This document shows positions 27,658 to 35,603 of a DNA stretch of 64,000 nucleotides, one piece after another (the stretch's first letter is position 1; each line of letters opens with the position of its first letter). The DNA comes from Nocardia brasiliensis ATCC 700358 (GTDB taxonomy: Bacteria; Actinomycetota; Actinomycetes; Mycobacteriales; Mycobacteriaceae), in contig NC_018681.1 in assembly GCF_000250675.2 (NCBI RefSeq), positions 7,874,001 through 7,938,000 on the forward strand, given 5' to 3'. Under the pieces are notes generated by a model. It saw only the letters and a list, made by a program, of their open reading frames with translations, searched no databases and had not been told where the DNA came from. The position numbers were made by a program, and so were the translations under genes.

Positions 27658-29097
27658 GTGGCCATCACCGATATTCAGGCGTTCGCCCATCTCACGGCGG
27701 CCGACATCGAGACACTGGGGCAGGAACTCGATTCGATCCGGCGTTCGGTGGAGCAGTCGCGTGGCGCACGTGACGCGAAGTACATCCGGCGGACCATCGC
27801 CGCGCAGCGCGGCCTCGAGGTGGCCGGGCGCGCGGTGCTGTTCGGCAGCCGCAATCGGTGGGCCTGGCTCACCGGCACCGCGCTGCTGTCGGTCGCCAAG
27901 ATCATCGAGAACATGGAGCTCGGGCACAACGTCAGCCACGGGCAGTGGGACTGGATGAACGATCCGGAGATCCACTCCAGCTCCTGGGAGTGGGATATGA
28001 CGGGGCCCTCGTCGCAGTGGCGGCGGGCGCACAACTACTCCCACCACACCTATACCAACGTGCTCGGCAAGGACGAGGACCTCGGCTTCGGCATCCTGCG
28101 GATGACCCGCGACGAGCCGTGGAAGCCGATCCACCTGGTGCAGCCGGTGGCGAACCTGGTGCTCGCGGCGACCTTCGAGTGGGGCATCGCGCTGCACGAC
28201 TGGAGCATCGAGAAGGAACTGGCCGACACCCCGCGCTGGGAGGTGATGTCCCCGCCGAACGTGGAGTTCGGCCGCAAGATCGCCCGCCAGGTGACCAAGG
28301 ACTTCCTGCTCTACCCGGCGCTCACCGGCCCGGCGTTCAAGTCGACGCTGAAGGCGAACGCGACCGCGAATCTGATCCGCAACCTGTGGGCCTACGCCGT
28401 GATCTTCTGCGGCCACTTCCCCGATGGCGCCGAGAAGTTCACCATCGAACAGCTCGAGGGCGAGACCAGCGGCGAATGGTATCTGCGGCAGATGCTCGGC
28501 AGTGCCAACTTCAAGGCGGGTCCCGCCATGGCGTTCATGAGCGGCAACCTCTGCTACCAGATCGAGCACCACCTGTTCCCGGACCTGCCGAGCAATCGGT
28601 ACCCGGAGATCGCGGTGCGGGTGCGCGAACTGTGCGACAAGTACGACCTGCCGTACACCACGGGCTCGCTCGGCAAGCAGTACCTGCTCGCCTTCCGGAC
28701 CATCCACAAGCTGGCCCTGCCGGACCGCTTCCTGAAGGCCACCTCCGACAACGCGCCCGAGACCTCCTCCGAACGCAAGTTCGCGGGCATCACGCTGCCG
28801 TCGCTGCCCAGCGCGGAGACGGCGCACTGGCTCGGCGTCGACCCGGAAACCGGGCAGCGCCGCGGCCTGCGCTCGGCCCTGCGCGAGGCCAAGGTGGTGC
28901 TGAAGGAGAAGGCCCAGCAGGAGAAGGAGATGCTGCGCGAAGCCAAGCGCGCACTCAAAGAGAAGGCCGAGCACGAAAAGGTGGTACTGCGCGAGGCCAC
29001 CCAGGCCCTGCAGGACCGCGCCCGCCAGGAGCAGGCTTCGCTGCGCCGAAAGGCCGTGCGCGAGAAGGCTTTGTGGCGACTGCGGCGCAGCCGCTGA
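27658..29097 (+). CDS. desA3: DesA3-type acyl-CoA delta-9 desaturase with coiled-coil tail
   Basis: 479 residues of the membrane fatty-acid desaturase family. Histidine boxes are His90-x3-His94 (HNVSH), HNYSHH at 125-130 and QIEHH at 301-305; together they bind two irons. Membrane helices flank them. After residue 405 comes a highly charged stretch of about 75 residues with strong heptad character (LKEKAQQEKEMLREAKRAL), absent from the second copy at 30.5 kb. AGGGAAAGGA precedes the GTG. It follows its reductase partner. Confidence 0.93.
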   Translation: MAITDIQAFAHLTAADIETLGQELDSIRRSVEQSRGARDAKYIRRTIAAQRGLEVAGRAVLFGSRNRWAWLTGTALLSVAKIIENMELGHNVSHGQWDWMNDPEIHSSSWEWDMTGPSSQWRRAHNYSHHTYTNVLGKDEDLGFGILRMTRDEPWKPIHLVQPVANLVLAATFEWGIALHDWSIEKELADTPRWEVMSPPNVEFGRKIARQVTKDFLLYPALTGPAFKSTLKANATANLIRNLWAYAVIFCGHFPDGAEKFTIEQLEGETSGEWYLRQMLGSANFKAGPAMAFMSGNLCYQIEHHLFPDLPSNRYPEIAVRVRELCDKYDLPYTTGSLGKQYLLAFRTIHKLALPDRFLKATSDNAPETSSERKFAGITLPSLPSAETAHWLGVDPETGQRRGLRSALREAKVVLKEKAQQEKEMLREAKRALKEKAEHEKVVLREATQALQDRARQEQASLRRKAVREKALWRLRRSR

Positions 29098-29108
29098 CCG
29101 ACCCGGAA

Positions 29109-29136
29109 CACCGGTACCCGCATCCGGGTACCGGTG
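29109..29136. terminator. bidirectional hairpin terminator
   Basis: CACCGGTACCCG (29109-29120) and CGGGTACCGGTG (29125-29136) form a perfect 12-base stem with a four-base loop. It sits between the convergent desaturase gene and the phosphatase-family gene. Confidence 0.8.
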
Positions 29137-29148
29137 CGCACTCCGCAC

Positions 29149-30147
29149 TTACCAGCGCACCTTCAGATCGCTGACCACAGCGGCATGATCGGAGTAGAAG
29201 ACTCCCGGGCCGTGCTTCGGCATCCGGGTGTCGACGATCCGGGCCGAGCGCACCTCGATGTCGCCGCGGGCGAAGGTGAAATCGATCCGCTGCTGCGTGA
29301 GCATCGGCTCGCTGGGCAGCGGGCTCCACGTCCGGCCCGGCGCCGCACAGACATCGGGGTTGGCCGCGCGGAAGGTGTCCACGAACCCGGCATCGGTGAC
29401 CACCTTGGTGGCCTGGAGTGGATAGCTCGCGCCGAAGTGGTTCGGGCAGTTCGCCTGTGCGGGCGTCCAATCGGCGCCGGGCAGCGTGTTGAAGTCACCG
29501 CCGAGCAGCACCGGCGCGGTGTTGCCGCCCAACATCTGCGGCAACTGGGTGCCGATGATGTCGCTGATGTACTGCGTCTGCGCGCGCTCGGCCCGCACCA
29601 CCGCGTCGACCGAATGCCTCGGGGCTTTGCCGTCGCGCAGATCCGTCGCGTTCTCGTCGATCAGATAGCCGTCCCACGGGTCGGTGTAGGTTAGCCAGGT
29701 GGCGAACAGGTTCAGCTCGCCGTCGTCCGGCACCCGGACGCGCACACCACCGAAGTGGAAATCGCTCGCCGGACCGCCCTGCGGTTTCGGATAGGTCGCG
29801 ACCACTTCGTATTTGGTGAAGATCCACAGGTTGTCCGATCCGGCCGGGCGGTCGGTGACCCGCACGCCGGTATAGCGGCCGTTGTGGGCGCGCCGGGTCA
29901 GCGCGTCGGTGATGATGTCGCCGGAACCGTAGGTCTCCACGGCGAAGAACACGTCCGGTTGGAGTTCGACGATCTGATCGATCAGATCGTTCAGATTGGC
30001 CGGAGTAGGTTCGCGACCCCCGTGCAGGATGTTCCAGGTGAGTACGCGGATTCGTTCGTGATCGCGGGCGTGCGCGGCGGGCGCGAGCCCCACGGTGGCG
30101 ATGCCCGCCAGCAGCAGGACGGCGAGCAACGCCTTGGATAATCGCAT
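29149..30147 (-). CDS. secreted endonuclease/exonuclease/phosphatase-family protein
   Basis: 332 residues with a signal peptide (RLSKALLAVLLLAGIATVGLAPAAHA). It then has the EEP fold motifs RIRVLTWNILHGG, DVFFAVETYGSGD, LGGDFNTLPGADW, QQRIDFTFARGD and FYSDHAAVVSDLKV. Relatives include secreted nucleases, sphingomyelinase-like and inositol phosphatases. The catalytic Asn, Glu, Asp and His residues are present. The substrate cannot be told from sequence. Export is via Sec. Confidence 0.87.
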   Translation of the reverse strand: MRLSKALLAVLLLAGIATVGLAPAAHARDHERIRVLTWNILHGGREPTPANLNDLIDQIVELQPDVFFAVETYGSGDIITDALTRRAHNGRYTGVRVTDRPAGSDNLWIFTKYEVVATYPKPQGGPASDFHFGGVRVRVPDDGELNLFATWLTYTDPWDGYLIDENATDLRDGKAPRHSVDAVVRAERAQTQYISDIIGTQLPQMLGGNTAPVLLGGDFNTLPGADWTPAQANCPNHFGASYPLQATKVVTDAGFVDTFRAANPDVCAAPGRTWSPLPSEPMLTQQRIDFTFARGDIEVRSARIVDTRMPKHGPGVFYSDHAAVVSDLKVRW

Positions 30148-30533
30148 GAGCTGACTCCGTTCGTCGGGAACGCCGAAAGTTAGGCCGATGTTCGGAACCA
30201 GGCATGTCCGAAAGGGGAAAATTCGGCAAACAGGCCGGTAGGCGTACCGTTCGTACGGCAACTGGGGATCGATGACCGGACGCGTGGCCTACTTCCCGCC
30301 GCAATACCCGAAATGAAGCGCACAGCTTGCGCGGAGTGGGTTCGCGGGTGCAAAATCTAGCGGCCGCGTGACTGACGGCCGTGCTGGAAGGCTGTGCGGG
30401 AGAAGGCTTTACGCCGTACTGCGGACGCCCTTCAACTACCATCTTCTGATCGTGTTCGCAATGGGGGATTTGCCACACCGCTGCGGGGCAGCTCGTAACC
30501 TACGGTCACGTAACTTACGGTACTGTAACCGCC
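30148..30533. other. divergent regulatory region upstream of second desaturase
   Basis: 386 bases separating divergent genes. No gene is apparent. The proximal 40 bases carry the tandem operator at 30495-30530. The remainder shows nothing recognisable. Confidence 0.5.
30495..30530 (+). promoter_or_regulatory. tandem TTAC-N6-GTAA operator at second desaturase
   Basis: Two 15-base units (GTAACCTACGGTCAC and GTAACTTACGGTACT) are followed by GTAACC. They create two overlapping TTAC-N6-GTAA type palindromes, CTAC-GGTCAC-GTAA at 30500-30513 and TTAC-GGTACT-GTAA at 30515-30528. The ATG comes four bases later with no ribosome site, and TACTGT at 30521-30526 could be the -10. A TetR-type repressor is likely. 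Confidence 0.7.
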
Positions 30534-31790
30534 ATGGCGATCTCGGATGTCAAGGAATACGCACACCTCACCGAGGCCGACGTGGAAGCACTCGGCGCGG
30601 AGTTCGACGCGATTCGTCGCGATATCGAGGAATCGCGCGGTGCGCGCGACGCGAACTACATCCGTAACGTCATCCGGCTCCAGCGCGCGCTCGAGATCGG
30701 CGGCCGCGGCGTACTGTTCGCCAGCTTCCTGCCGCCCGCCTGGATCGCCGGCGTCGCCATGCTCAGCACCGCCAAGATCATCGAGAACATGGAGATCGGG
30801 CACAACACCATGCACGGGCAGTGGGACTGGATGAACGATCCGGAAATCCACTCCAGCTCCTGGGAATGGGACAACGCGGGCGCGGCCAAGCACTGGAAGC
30901 ACACGCACAACTACCTGCACCACAAGTACACCAACGTGCTCGGCATGGACGACGACATCGGCTACGGCCTGCTGCGCGTCACCCGCGACCAGCGGTGGAA
31001 GCCGTTCAACCTGGGCAACCCGATCTACAACCTGGTGCTGCAGCTGCTGTTCGAATACGGCGTCTCGATCCAGCACATGGAGCTGGGCAAGCTGGCCGCG
31101 GGCCGGTTCAAGCCGGGTACGCCCGAGCGCGCCGAGTTCGACCGCAAGCGCACCGAGGCGCTGACCAAGATGGGCAAGCAGATCCTCAAGGATTACGTGA
31201 TCTTCCCCGCCCTCACCGGTCCGGCCTTCGTCACCACGCTCACCGCGAACCTGGCCGCCAACGCCATCCGCAACGTGTGGTCCAACGCCGTGATCTTCTG
31301 CGGTCACTTCCCCGACGGCGCGGAGAAGTTCACCAAGGCCGATATCGACAACGAGACCAAGGGCCAGTGGTACCTGCGGCAGATGCTCGGCAGCGCCAAC
31401 ATCTCCGGCGGTCCGCTCACCCACTTCATGACGGGCAATCTGAGCCACCAGATCGAACATCACCTGTTCCCCGATCTGCCGAGCAACCGGTATGCCGAGA
31501 TCGCGGTCCGGGTCCGGGAGCTCGCCGAGAAGTACGACCTGCCCTACACCACCGGCTCGCTGCCGGTGCAGTACTTCAAGGCCTGGCGCACCATCCTCAA
31601 GCTCTCGCTGCCGAACAAGTACCTGCGCGACACCGCCGACGACGCGCCGGAGACCGCCTCGGAGCGCAAGTTCGCGGGCAACACCGTCGCCACCATCGAC
31701 CCGGTCACCGGCAAGCGGCGCGGCCTGCGCACCGCCCTGGCCGCAGGCCGCCGGCGCCTGAACCGCCGCACCCCCGCGTACGCGGGCTGA
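30534..31790 (+). CDS. second DesA3-type acyl-CoA desaturase
   Basis: 418 residues, a close paralogue of the desaturase at 27.7 kb, sharing the start (AISDVKEYAHLTEADVEALG), the boxes HNTMH, HTHNYLHH and QIEHH, and PDLPSNRYAEIAVRVREL. It lacks the coiled-coil tail and ends in a short basic stretch (GRRRLNRR). The ATG has no Shine-Dalgarno and sits right after an operator, suggesting a leaderless, repressed transcript. It probably uses the same reductase. Confidence 0.92.
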   Translation: MAISDVKEYAHLTEADVEALGAEFDAIRRDIEESRGARDANYIRNVIRLQRALEIGGRGVLFASFLPPAWIAGVAMLSTAKIIENMEIGHNTMHGQWDWMNDPEIHSSSWEWDNAGAAKHWKHTHNYLHHKYTNVLGMDDDIGYGLLRVTRDQRWKPFNLGNPIYNLVLQLLFEYGVSIQHMELGKLAAGRFKPGTPERAEFDRKRTEALTKMGKQILKDYVIFPALTGPAFVTTLTANLAANAIRNVWSNAVIFCGHFPDGAEKFTKADIDNETKGQWYLRQMLGSANISGGPLTHFMTGNLSHQIEHHLFPDLPSNRYAEIAVRVRELAEKYDLPYTTGSLPVQYFKAWRTILKLSLPNKYLRDTADDAPETASERKFAGNTVATIDPVTGKRRGLRTALAAGRRRLNRRTPAYAG

Positions 31791-31801
31791 CCCGCCGCTC
31801 C

Positions 31802-31871
31802 CGCACCCTTTCCGTCCTCGCGCACCCGTTTTCGCATGGCACAGCGGGTGCGCGAACACGGAAAGGGTGCG
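31802..31871 (+). terminator. long nested inverted repeat after second desaturase
   Basis: CGCACCCTTTCCGT (31802-31815) pairs perfectly with ACGGAAAGGGTGCG (31858-31871). Inside it, TCGCGCACCCG (31818-31828) pairs with CGGGTGCGCGA (31845-31855). The two stems (14 and 11 pairs) are separated by two-base internal loops, with a 16-base apical loop. It is an unusually long terminator-like structure. Confidence 0.7.
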
Positions 31872-31908
31872 TGTTCGTTGCGGGGTCCGCGGCTGGTTGA
31901 CTGAGCGC

Positions 31909-32544
31909 GTGGGTGCTGACGGTCTGAGTGTTTACGACGCGATCCGGTTGCGGCGCGACGTGCGGGCGGAGTTCACCGGCGAGGTGCTCGACGACAGCAC
32001 GCTGTGGCGGCTGCTGGAGGCCGCGCACCGAGCGCCCAGCGTCGGCAATTCGCAACCCTGGGATTTCGTGGTGGTGCGGGACCCGGCCACGCTGCGCGCC
32101 TTCGCCGCGCACGTGGCGGACAAGCGCGTCGAGTTCCGCGACGCGCTCCCGCCGGACCGGGCCGCGACCTTCGAACCGATCAAGATCGAGGGCATCGTCG
32201 AGAGCGGCACCGGGATCGTGGTGACCTACGATCCCGGCCGCGGCGGCCCGCAGGTGCTCGGCCGGGCCACCGTCCCCGAAACCGGCGTCTTCTCCACGGT
32301 GCTCGCGATCCAGAATCTCTGGCTCGCCGCGACCGCCGAGGGCATCGGGGTCGGCTGGGTGTCGTTCTACGCGCCGGAATTCCTCGCCGAACTCGTCGGG
32401 CTGCCCGCGGGCGTGCATCCGGTCGCGTGGCTGTGCGCCGGACCGGTGCACAGCTTCCAGCAGATCCCCGATCTGGAACGCTTCGGCTGGCGCGCCGGGC
32501 GGCCGCTGGCCGAGGCCGTGCATCACGAGGTCTACCGAAAGTAG
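31909..32544 (+). CDS. bluB: BluB-type 5,6-dimethylbenzimidazole synthase / nitroreductase
   Basis: 211 residues of the FMN nitroreductase fold, BluB branch. BluB cleaves reduced FMN to make the lower ligand of vitamin B12. Typical blocks are SVYDAIRLRRDVRAEFTG, RAPSVGNSQPWDFVVV, FSTVLAIQNLWLAATAEGIG and GWVSFYAPEFLAELVGLP, matching the BluB-like protein Rv0306. No other cobalamin gene is nearby. The GTG start is near the end of the large hairpin. Confidence 0.83.
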   Translation: MGADGLSVYDAIRLRRDVRAEFTGEVLDDSTLWRLLEAAHRAPSVGNSQPWDFVVVRDPATLRAFAAHVADKRVEFRDALPPDRAATFEPIKIEGIVESGTGIVVTYDPGRGGPQVLGRATVPETGVFSTVLAIQNLWLAATAEGIGVGWVSFYAPEFLAELVGLPAGVHPVAWLCAGPVHSFQQIPDLERFGWRAGRPLAEAVHHEVYRK

Positions 32545-32742
32545 TTCGCTGTATTGCATTTTGATGCACAATCCGGCGCGTCGTGCGGCGTGTCCCAGTG
32601 CATCCGCGCAGAATGTCTGCGTCCCCGCGCCACGACCGGAGGCATGGGGGTCGGGGTCGTGGGGTTCAGCTGCTCATCAAATGGGTACGTCCTTGTACGC
32701 ACCCATCTCGGATGCAGCGTTCTTCGGCTCAGGAGGTTTGCC

Positions 32743-32985
32743 ATGGCCAATGTCGACGCCGTCCGGCTGTCGAACGAGCTTGGCATCGATCTGGCACACG
32801 CAATGCTGCGCCTGCGCAGGGAAGGCCGCCCCGGCGAGTCCAACCACGACACGTGCCTGCGGATCATCGCCGACGAGGTCCGCAAACCGCAGACCCCGAA
32901 GCGCGACACCCACGTGTTCCGGACGCGTCCCGCGGCGGACGGCACAGTGCCGCTGCTGCCACCCACCCGCGCCCGGCACCGCTGA
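32743..32985 (+). CDS. small basic protein of unknown function
   Basis: 80 residues starting MANVDAVRLSNELGIDLAHA. A short helical part (LSNELGIDLAHAMLRLRREG) is followed by a basic, proline-containing end (PLLPPTRARHR). AGGAGG lies ahead of the ATG at good spacing. Codon use is normal for the region. I know no family. It stands alone between the BluB-like gene and the repeat array. Confidence 0.65.
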   Translation: MANVDAVRLSNELGIDLAHAMLRLRREGRPGESNHDTCLRIIADEVRKPQTPKRDTHVFRTRPAADGTVPLLPPTRARHR

Positions 32986-33014
32986 CCGCCACCCGGATCG
33001 CCCGAAAGCGCACT

Positions 33015-33438
33015 GCGCCAGCGTGAAGCACGGCGTCAGCCTGAAGCACGGCGTCAACCTGAAGCACGGCGCCGACCGAAAGCGCTGCGTCAGCCCGAAA
33101 ACGCTGCGCCAGCCGAAACCCTGCGCCAGCCCGACACCACTACGCCAACCTGAAAGCGCTGCGCCGACCCGAAACCACTGCGCCAGCCGAAAAGCAGCGC
33201 CGACGAAGCACTGCGCCAGCCCGACACCACAGCGCCAACCGAAACGCTGCGCCAGCCCGAAGCACTGCGCCAGCGACGCACTGCGCCAACGCGAGAGCAC
33301 AGCGCCAGCCCGAAACCACAGCGCCAGCGACGCACTGCGCCAACCTGAAGCACTGCGCCAACCCGACACCACAGCGCCAACCGAAGCACTGCGCAAGCCC
33401 GCGAGCACTGCGCCGACCTGGAAAGGCACTGCGCCAGG
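33015..33438. repeat. 24-unit degenerate 18-nt repeat array
   Basis: The core GCGCC(A/G)(G/A)C or a one-base variant recurs 24 times from 33015 to 33438, typically inside units like CTGCGCCAGCCCGAAGCA. Unit length varies from 16 to 21 with a mean near 18.1, so the reading frame is not kept and the array is not coding. It fills nearly all of the 470 bases between the 80-residue gene and the convergent acetyltransferase. There are no long identical repeats separated by unique spacers, so it is not CRISPR. Confidence 0.85.
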
Positions 33439-33458
33439 TGTGATCCCTGGGTGGGCGC

Positions 33459-33941
33459 TCACCAGCGCAGCAGGACCTCGTGCTCGTTGTCCAGAATCCG
33501 TCCTGTCGGCACGAAGCCCAGCGACCGATAGAACCCCGCGGGACTACCCGGCCCGGTCGCGTAGCTGGTGTACAGCTCGCGGGTGCCCCGCGCCGTCAAT
33601 CGCTGCACGAGCGCGCGCAGCGCCGCCCGGCCGATCCCGCGTCCCTGCGCCGGACCCGCGACCATGAAGCGCCACAGGAACACACCACGCAGGTCGGGGT
33701 GGTCCTCGTCCAGCCCGTGATGCACCATCAGGAATCCGGCGGGCGCGTCGTCGGCGTAGACGGCGCGAAACCACAGGCAGTCCGAAAAGTGGGCCTCGGC
33801 AATGGAAACGCCGTTGTCGATCACCATGGGACGCTGTTGCGCGCTCAGCGTCTCACTCAAACTGCATACCGCGTAGAGGTTTTCGCGGTCGATGCGGCGC
33901 AGCTCGATGCGCCGCGGCGCGGCCCCGGTCGATTCGGTCAT
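33459..33941 (-). CDS. GNAT-family N-acetyltransferase
   Basis: 160 residues starting MTESTGAAPRRIELRRID. GNAT features are VFLWRFMVAGPAQGRGIGRA (acetyl-CoA site) and SPAGFYRSLGFVPTGRIL. The sequence WFRAVYADDAPAGFLMVHHG resembles polyamine or multidrug acetyltransferases of the BltD/PaiA type. It lies 46 bases after the thiolase gene on the same strand and may share its transcript. Its 3' end touches the repeat array. Confidence 0.87.
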   Translation of the reverse strand: MTESTGAAPRRIELRRIDRENLYAVCSLSETLSAQQRPMVIDNGVSIAEAHFSDCLWFRAVYADDAPAGFLMVHHGLDEDHPDLRGVFLWRFMVAGPAQGRGIGRAALRALVQRLTARGTRELYTSYATGPGSPAGFYRSLGFVPTGRILDNEHEVLLRW

Positions 33942-33987
33942 ACGCCTTGGTACTGCGCCGACCGGGGCCTGCTCAACCGGTTTTCGG

Positions 33988-35280
33988 TCAGACCCGTTCC
34001 AGCACGGCCGAGGCGCCGATGCCGCCCGCGGCGCAGATGCCGAGCAGCGCGGCGTTCTTGCCGGTGCGGGCCAGTTCGTTCGCCATCGTGGTCACCATCC
34101 GCGCGCCGGTGGCGCCGAACGGGTGCCCCAGCGATACCGAACCGCCGTGCACATTGAGCTTGTCGATATCGACCTCGCCGACGGCGGTGTCCCGGTCGAG
34201 CCGCGTCTTGGCCCACTCGGTGCTGGCCAGCGCCGACAGCACCGACAGCGTCTGCGCCGCGAAGGCCTCGTGGATGTCGACGAAATCGATGTCGCCCAGC
34301 GACATTCCGGCCTTGTCCAGCGCCCGCGGCATGGAGATCGCCGGGCCGATCAGCACCTGGTCGGTGGGGTCGACGCTGACGTAGCTCCAGGAGCGGAAGG
34401 CGGCAAGCGGCCGGTAACCGAGCGCGGCGGCCTTCTCCTCGCTCATCAGCAGCACGGCGGACGCACCGTCGGTGAGCGGGCTGGCATTGCCCGCGGTCAC
34501 TGTGCCGTTTTCGGCGAAAACCGGCTTCAGTTTCGACAGTTTTTCGATGCTGGTGTTGCCGCGGACCAGTCCGTCGCGGTCGATCTCGACGCCCTCGGGC
34601 GTGCGAACCCGCAGCACCTCGTCGTCGAACCGGCCCGATTCGATTGCGGCGGCGGCCCGATGATGCGAGCGGGCGGCGAACTCGTCCTGGTCGGCCCGGC
34701 TGATGCCGTGGATGCGGGCCATCTTCTCGGCCGACTCCCCCATCACCTCGCCGGTGGTGCGTTCGGCGATCTTCGGCCGGCTCGGCAGGATGTCGGTGAA
34801 CGGCGCGAGCTGCCGGATCGCGGCCAGGTAGTCCTTCGGCTTCGGCTTGCCGAGCGCCAGCGGCGCCGCCGCGTGCACCACCGACTGCGGCAGCTTCACC
34901 TCGGCATTGGAGGTGGAATCGCTGCCGCCGGCGATCATGATGTCGTATTCGCCGCGCTCGATCGCGGCCACGGCGGACGTGACCGCCTGCAGCCCGGACG
35001 CGCAGGCCCTGGTCACGGTGTGGCCCTCGCAGCCGGGGTCGAGCGCGAGGTCCAGGGCGATCTCACGGGCGATGTTCGGCGCGGCGCTGGGCAGGATGAC
35101 CCCGCCCCAGACGATGGCCTCTACCTGGGCGCCGGGCAGCCCGGTCCGCTCCAGCAGGCCCCGGACCGCGGCATCGGCGAGCGCGATGGAATCCATCCGG
35201 GTGTATCCGGTGAACGCACGCACGAACGGCGTGCGCGCACCGGACACGATAACGGCACGGCGAGCAGCCTTGGTGGCCAT
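33988..35280 (-). CDS. acetyl-CoA C-acyltransferase (thiolase, FadI-like)
   Basis: 430 residues. It cleaves 3-ketoacyl-CoA in fatty-acid beta-oxidation. The nucleophilic Cys is in TRACASGLQAV. HEAFAAQ, GHPFGATGARM and the second Cys in GICAAGGIGASAVLERV complete the active site. GGSDSTSNAEVKLP and GEVMGESAEKMA mark the FadI branch. The start ATG gives MATKAARRAVIVSGARTPF. A perfect 20-base palindrome 33 bases upstream suggests TetR-type control. It is a stand-alone thiolase without the alpha subunit. Confidence 0.93.
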   Translation of the reverse strand: MATKAARRAVIVSGARTPFVRAFTGYTRMDSIALADAAVRGLLERTGLPGAQVEAIVWGGVILPSAAPNIAREIALDLALDPGCEGHTVTRACASGLQAVTSAVAAIERGEYDIMIAGGSDSTSNAEVKLPQSVVHAAAPLALGKPKPKDYLAAIRQLAPFTDILPSRPKIAERTTGEVMGESAEKMARIHGISRADQDEFAARSHHRAAAAIESGRFDDEVLRVRTPEGVEIDRDGLVRGNTSIEKLSKLKPVFAENGTVTAGNASPLTDGASAVLLMSEEKAAALGYRPLAAFRSWSYVSVDPTDQVLIGPAISMPRALDKAGMSLGDIDFVDIHEAFAAQTLSVLSALASTEWAKTRLDRDTAVGEVDIDKLNVHGGSVSLGHPFGATGARMVTTMANELARTGKNAALLGICAAGGIGASAVLERV

Positions 35281-35603
35281 GCGATTTCCTTTCGAGAGAT
35301 CTATGGCCACCAAACTTACTCCTAAGTAAGTTCACCGTCGACCCCCTTCGCCGACGGTGACCCGTGCACAGCAGCGGCGATCCCCTCCACCGTCGCTGAA
35401 ACCCGGTCTGCCACGCGCCGTTGCGCAACAGACCGGAGGCGCCCGTTCCGACGAACGCCCCTGCTCGTCCCGGAACACTCCGCAAGACCGATGTCGGCTG
35501 AAACCTCGGCGCGTCAGAACAGTAGCAATATTTCCACTGATTTTTCAAACCTTTTCTATTGGTTTGCTTTCTGACGTGGTCGGGCTCTACTCTGAAGCGC
35601 ACT
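35281..35603. other. divergent region between thiolase and XRE regulator
   Basis: 323 bases. It holds the palindromic operator at 35313-35332. Toward the XRE gene it contains an AT-richer stretch (35520-35580, with TTTTTCAAACC) that probably includes its promoter. No gene is seen. Confidence 0.5.
35313..35332 (-). promoter_or_regulatory. palindromic operator of the thiolase gene
   Basis: AACTTACT-CCTA-AGTAAGTT is a perfect inverted repeat with eight-base arms. It contains TTAC-N6-GTAA, the same core as the desaturase operator at 30.5 kb. The form is typical of TetR-family sites for lipid catabolism. The repressor is not identified. Confidence 0.75.

Noticed and set aside
30368..30667. 99-codon frame over the start of the second desaturase
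   Set aside because: It overlaps the desaturase in another frame and is basic and low in coding character.
33015..33438. CRISPR array
   Set aside because: Units are short, imperfect and contiguous, with no unique spacers of constant length and no cas genes in the window.
32677..33462. 261-codon frame through the repeat array, with GWRSA and GLAQRFG repeats
   Set aside because: Repeat spacing varies by non-multiples of three, codon use is poor, and it also covers the 80-residue gene antisense.
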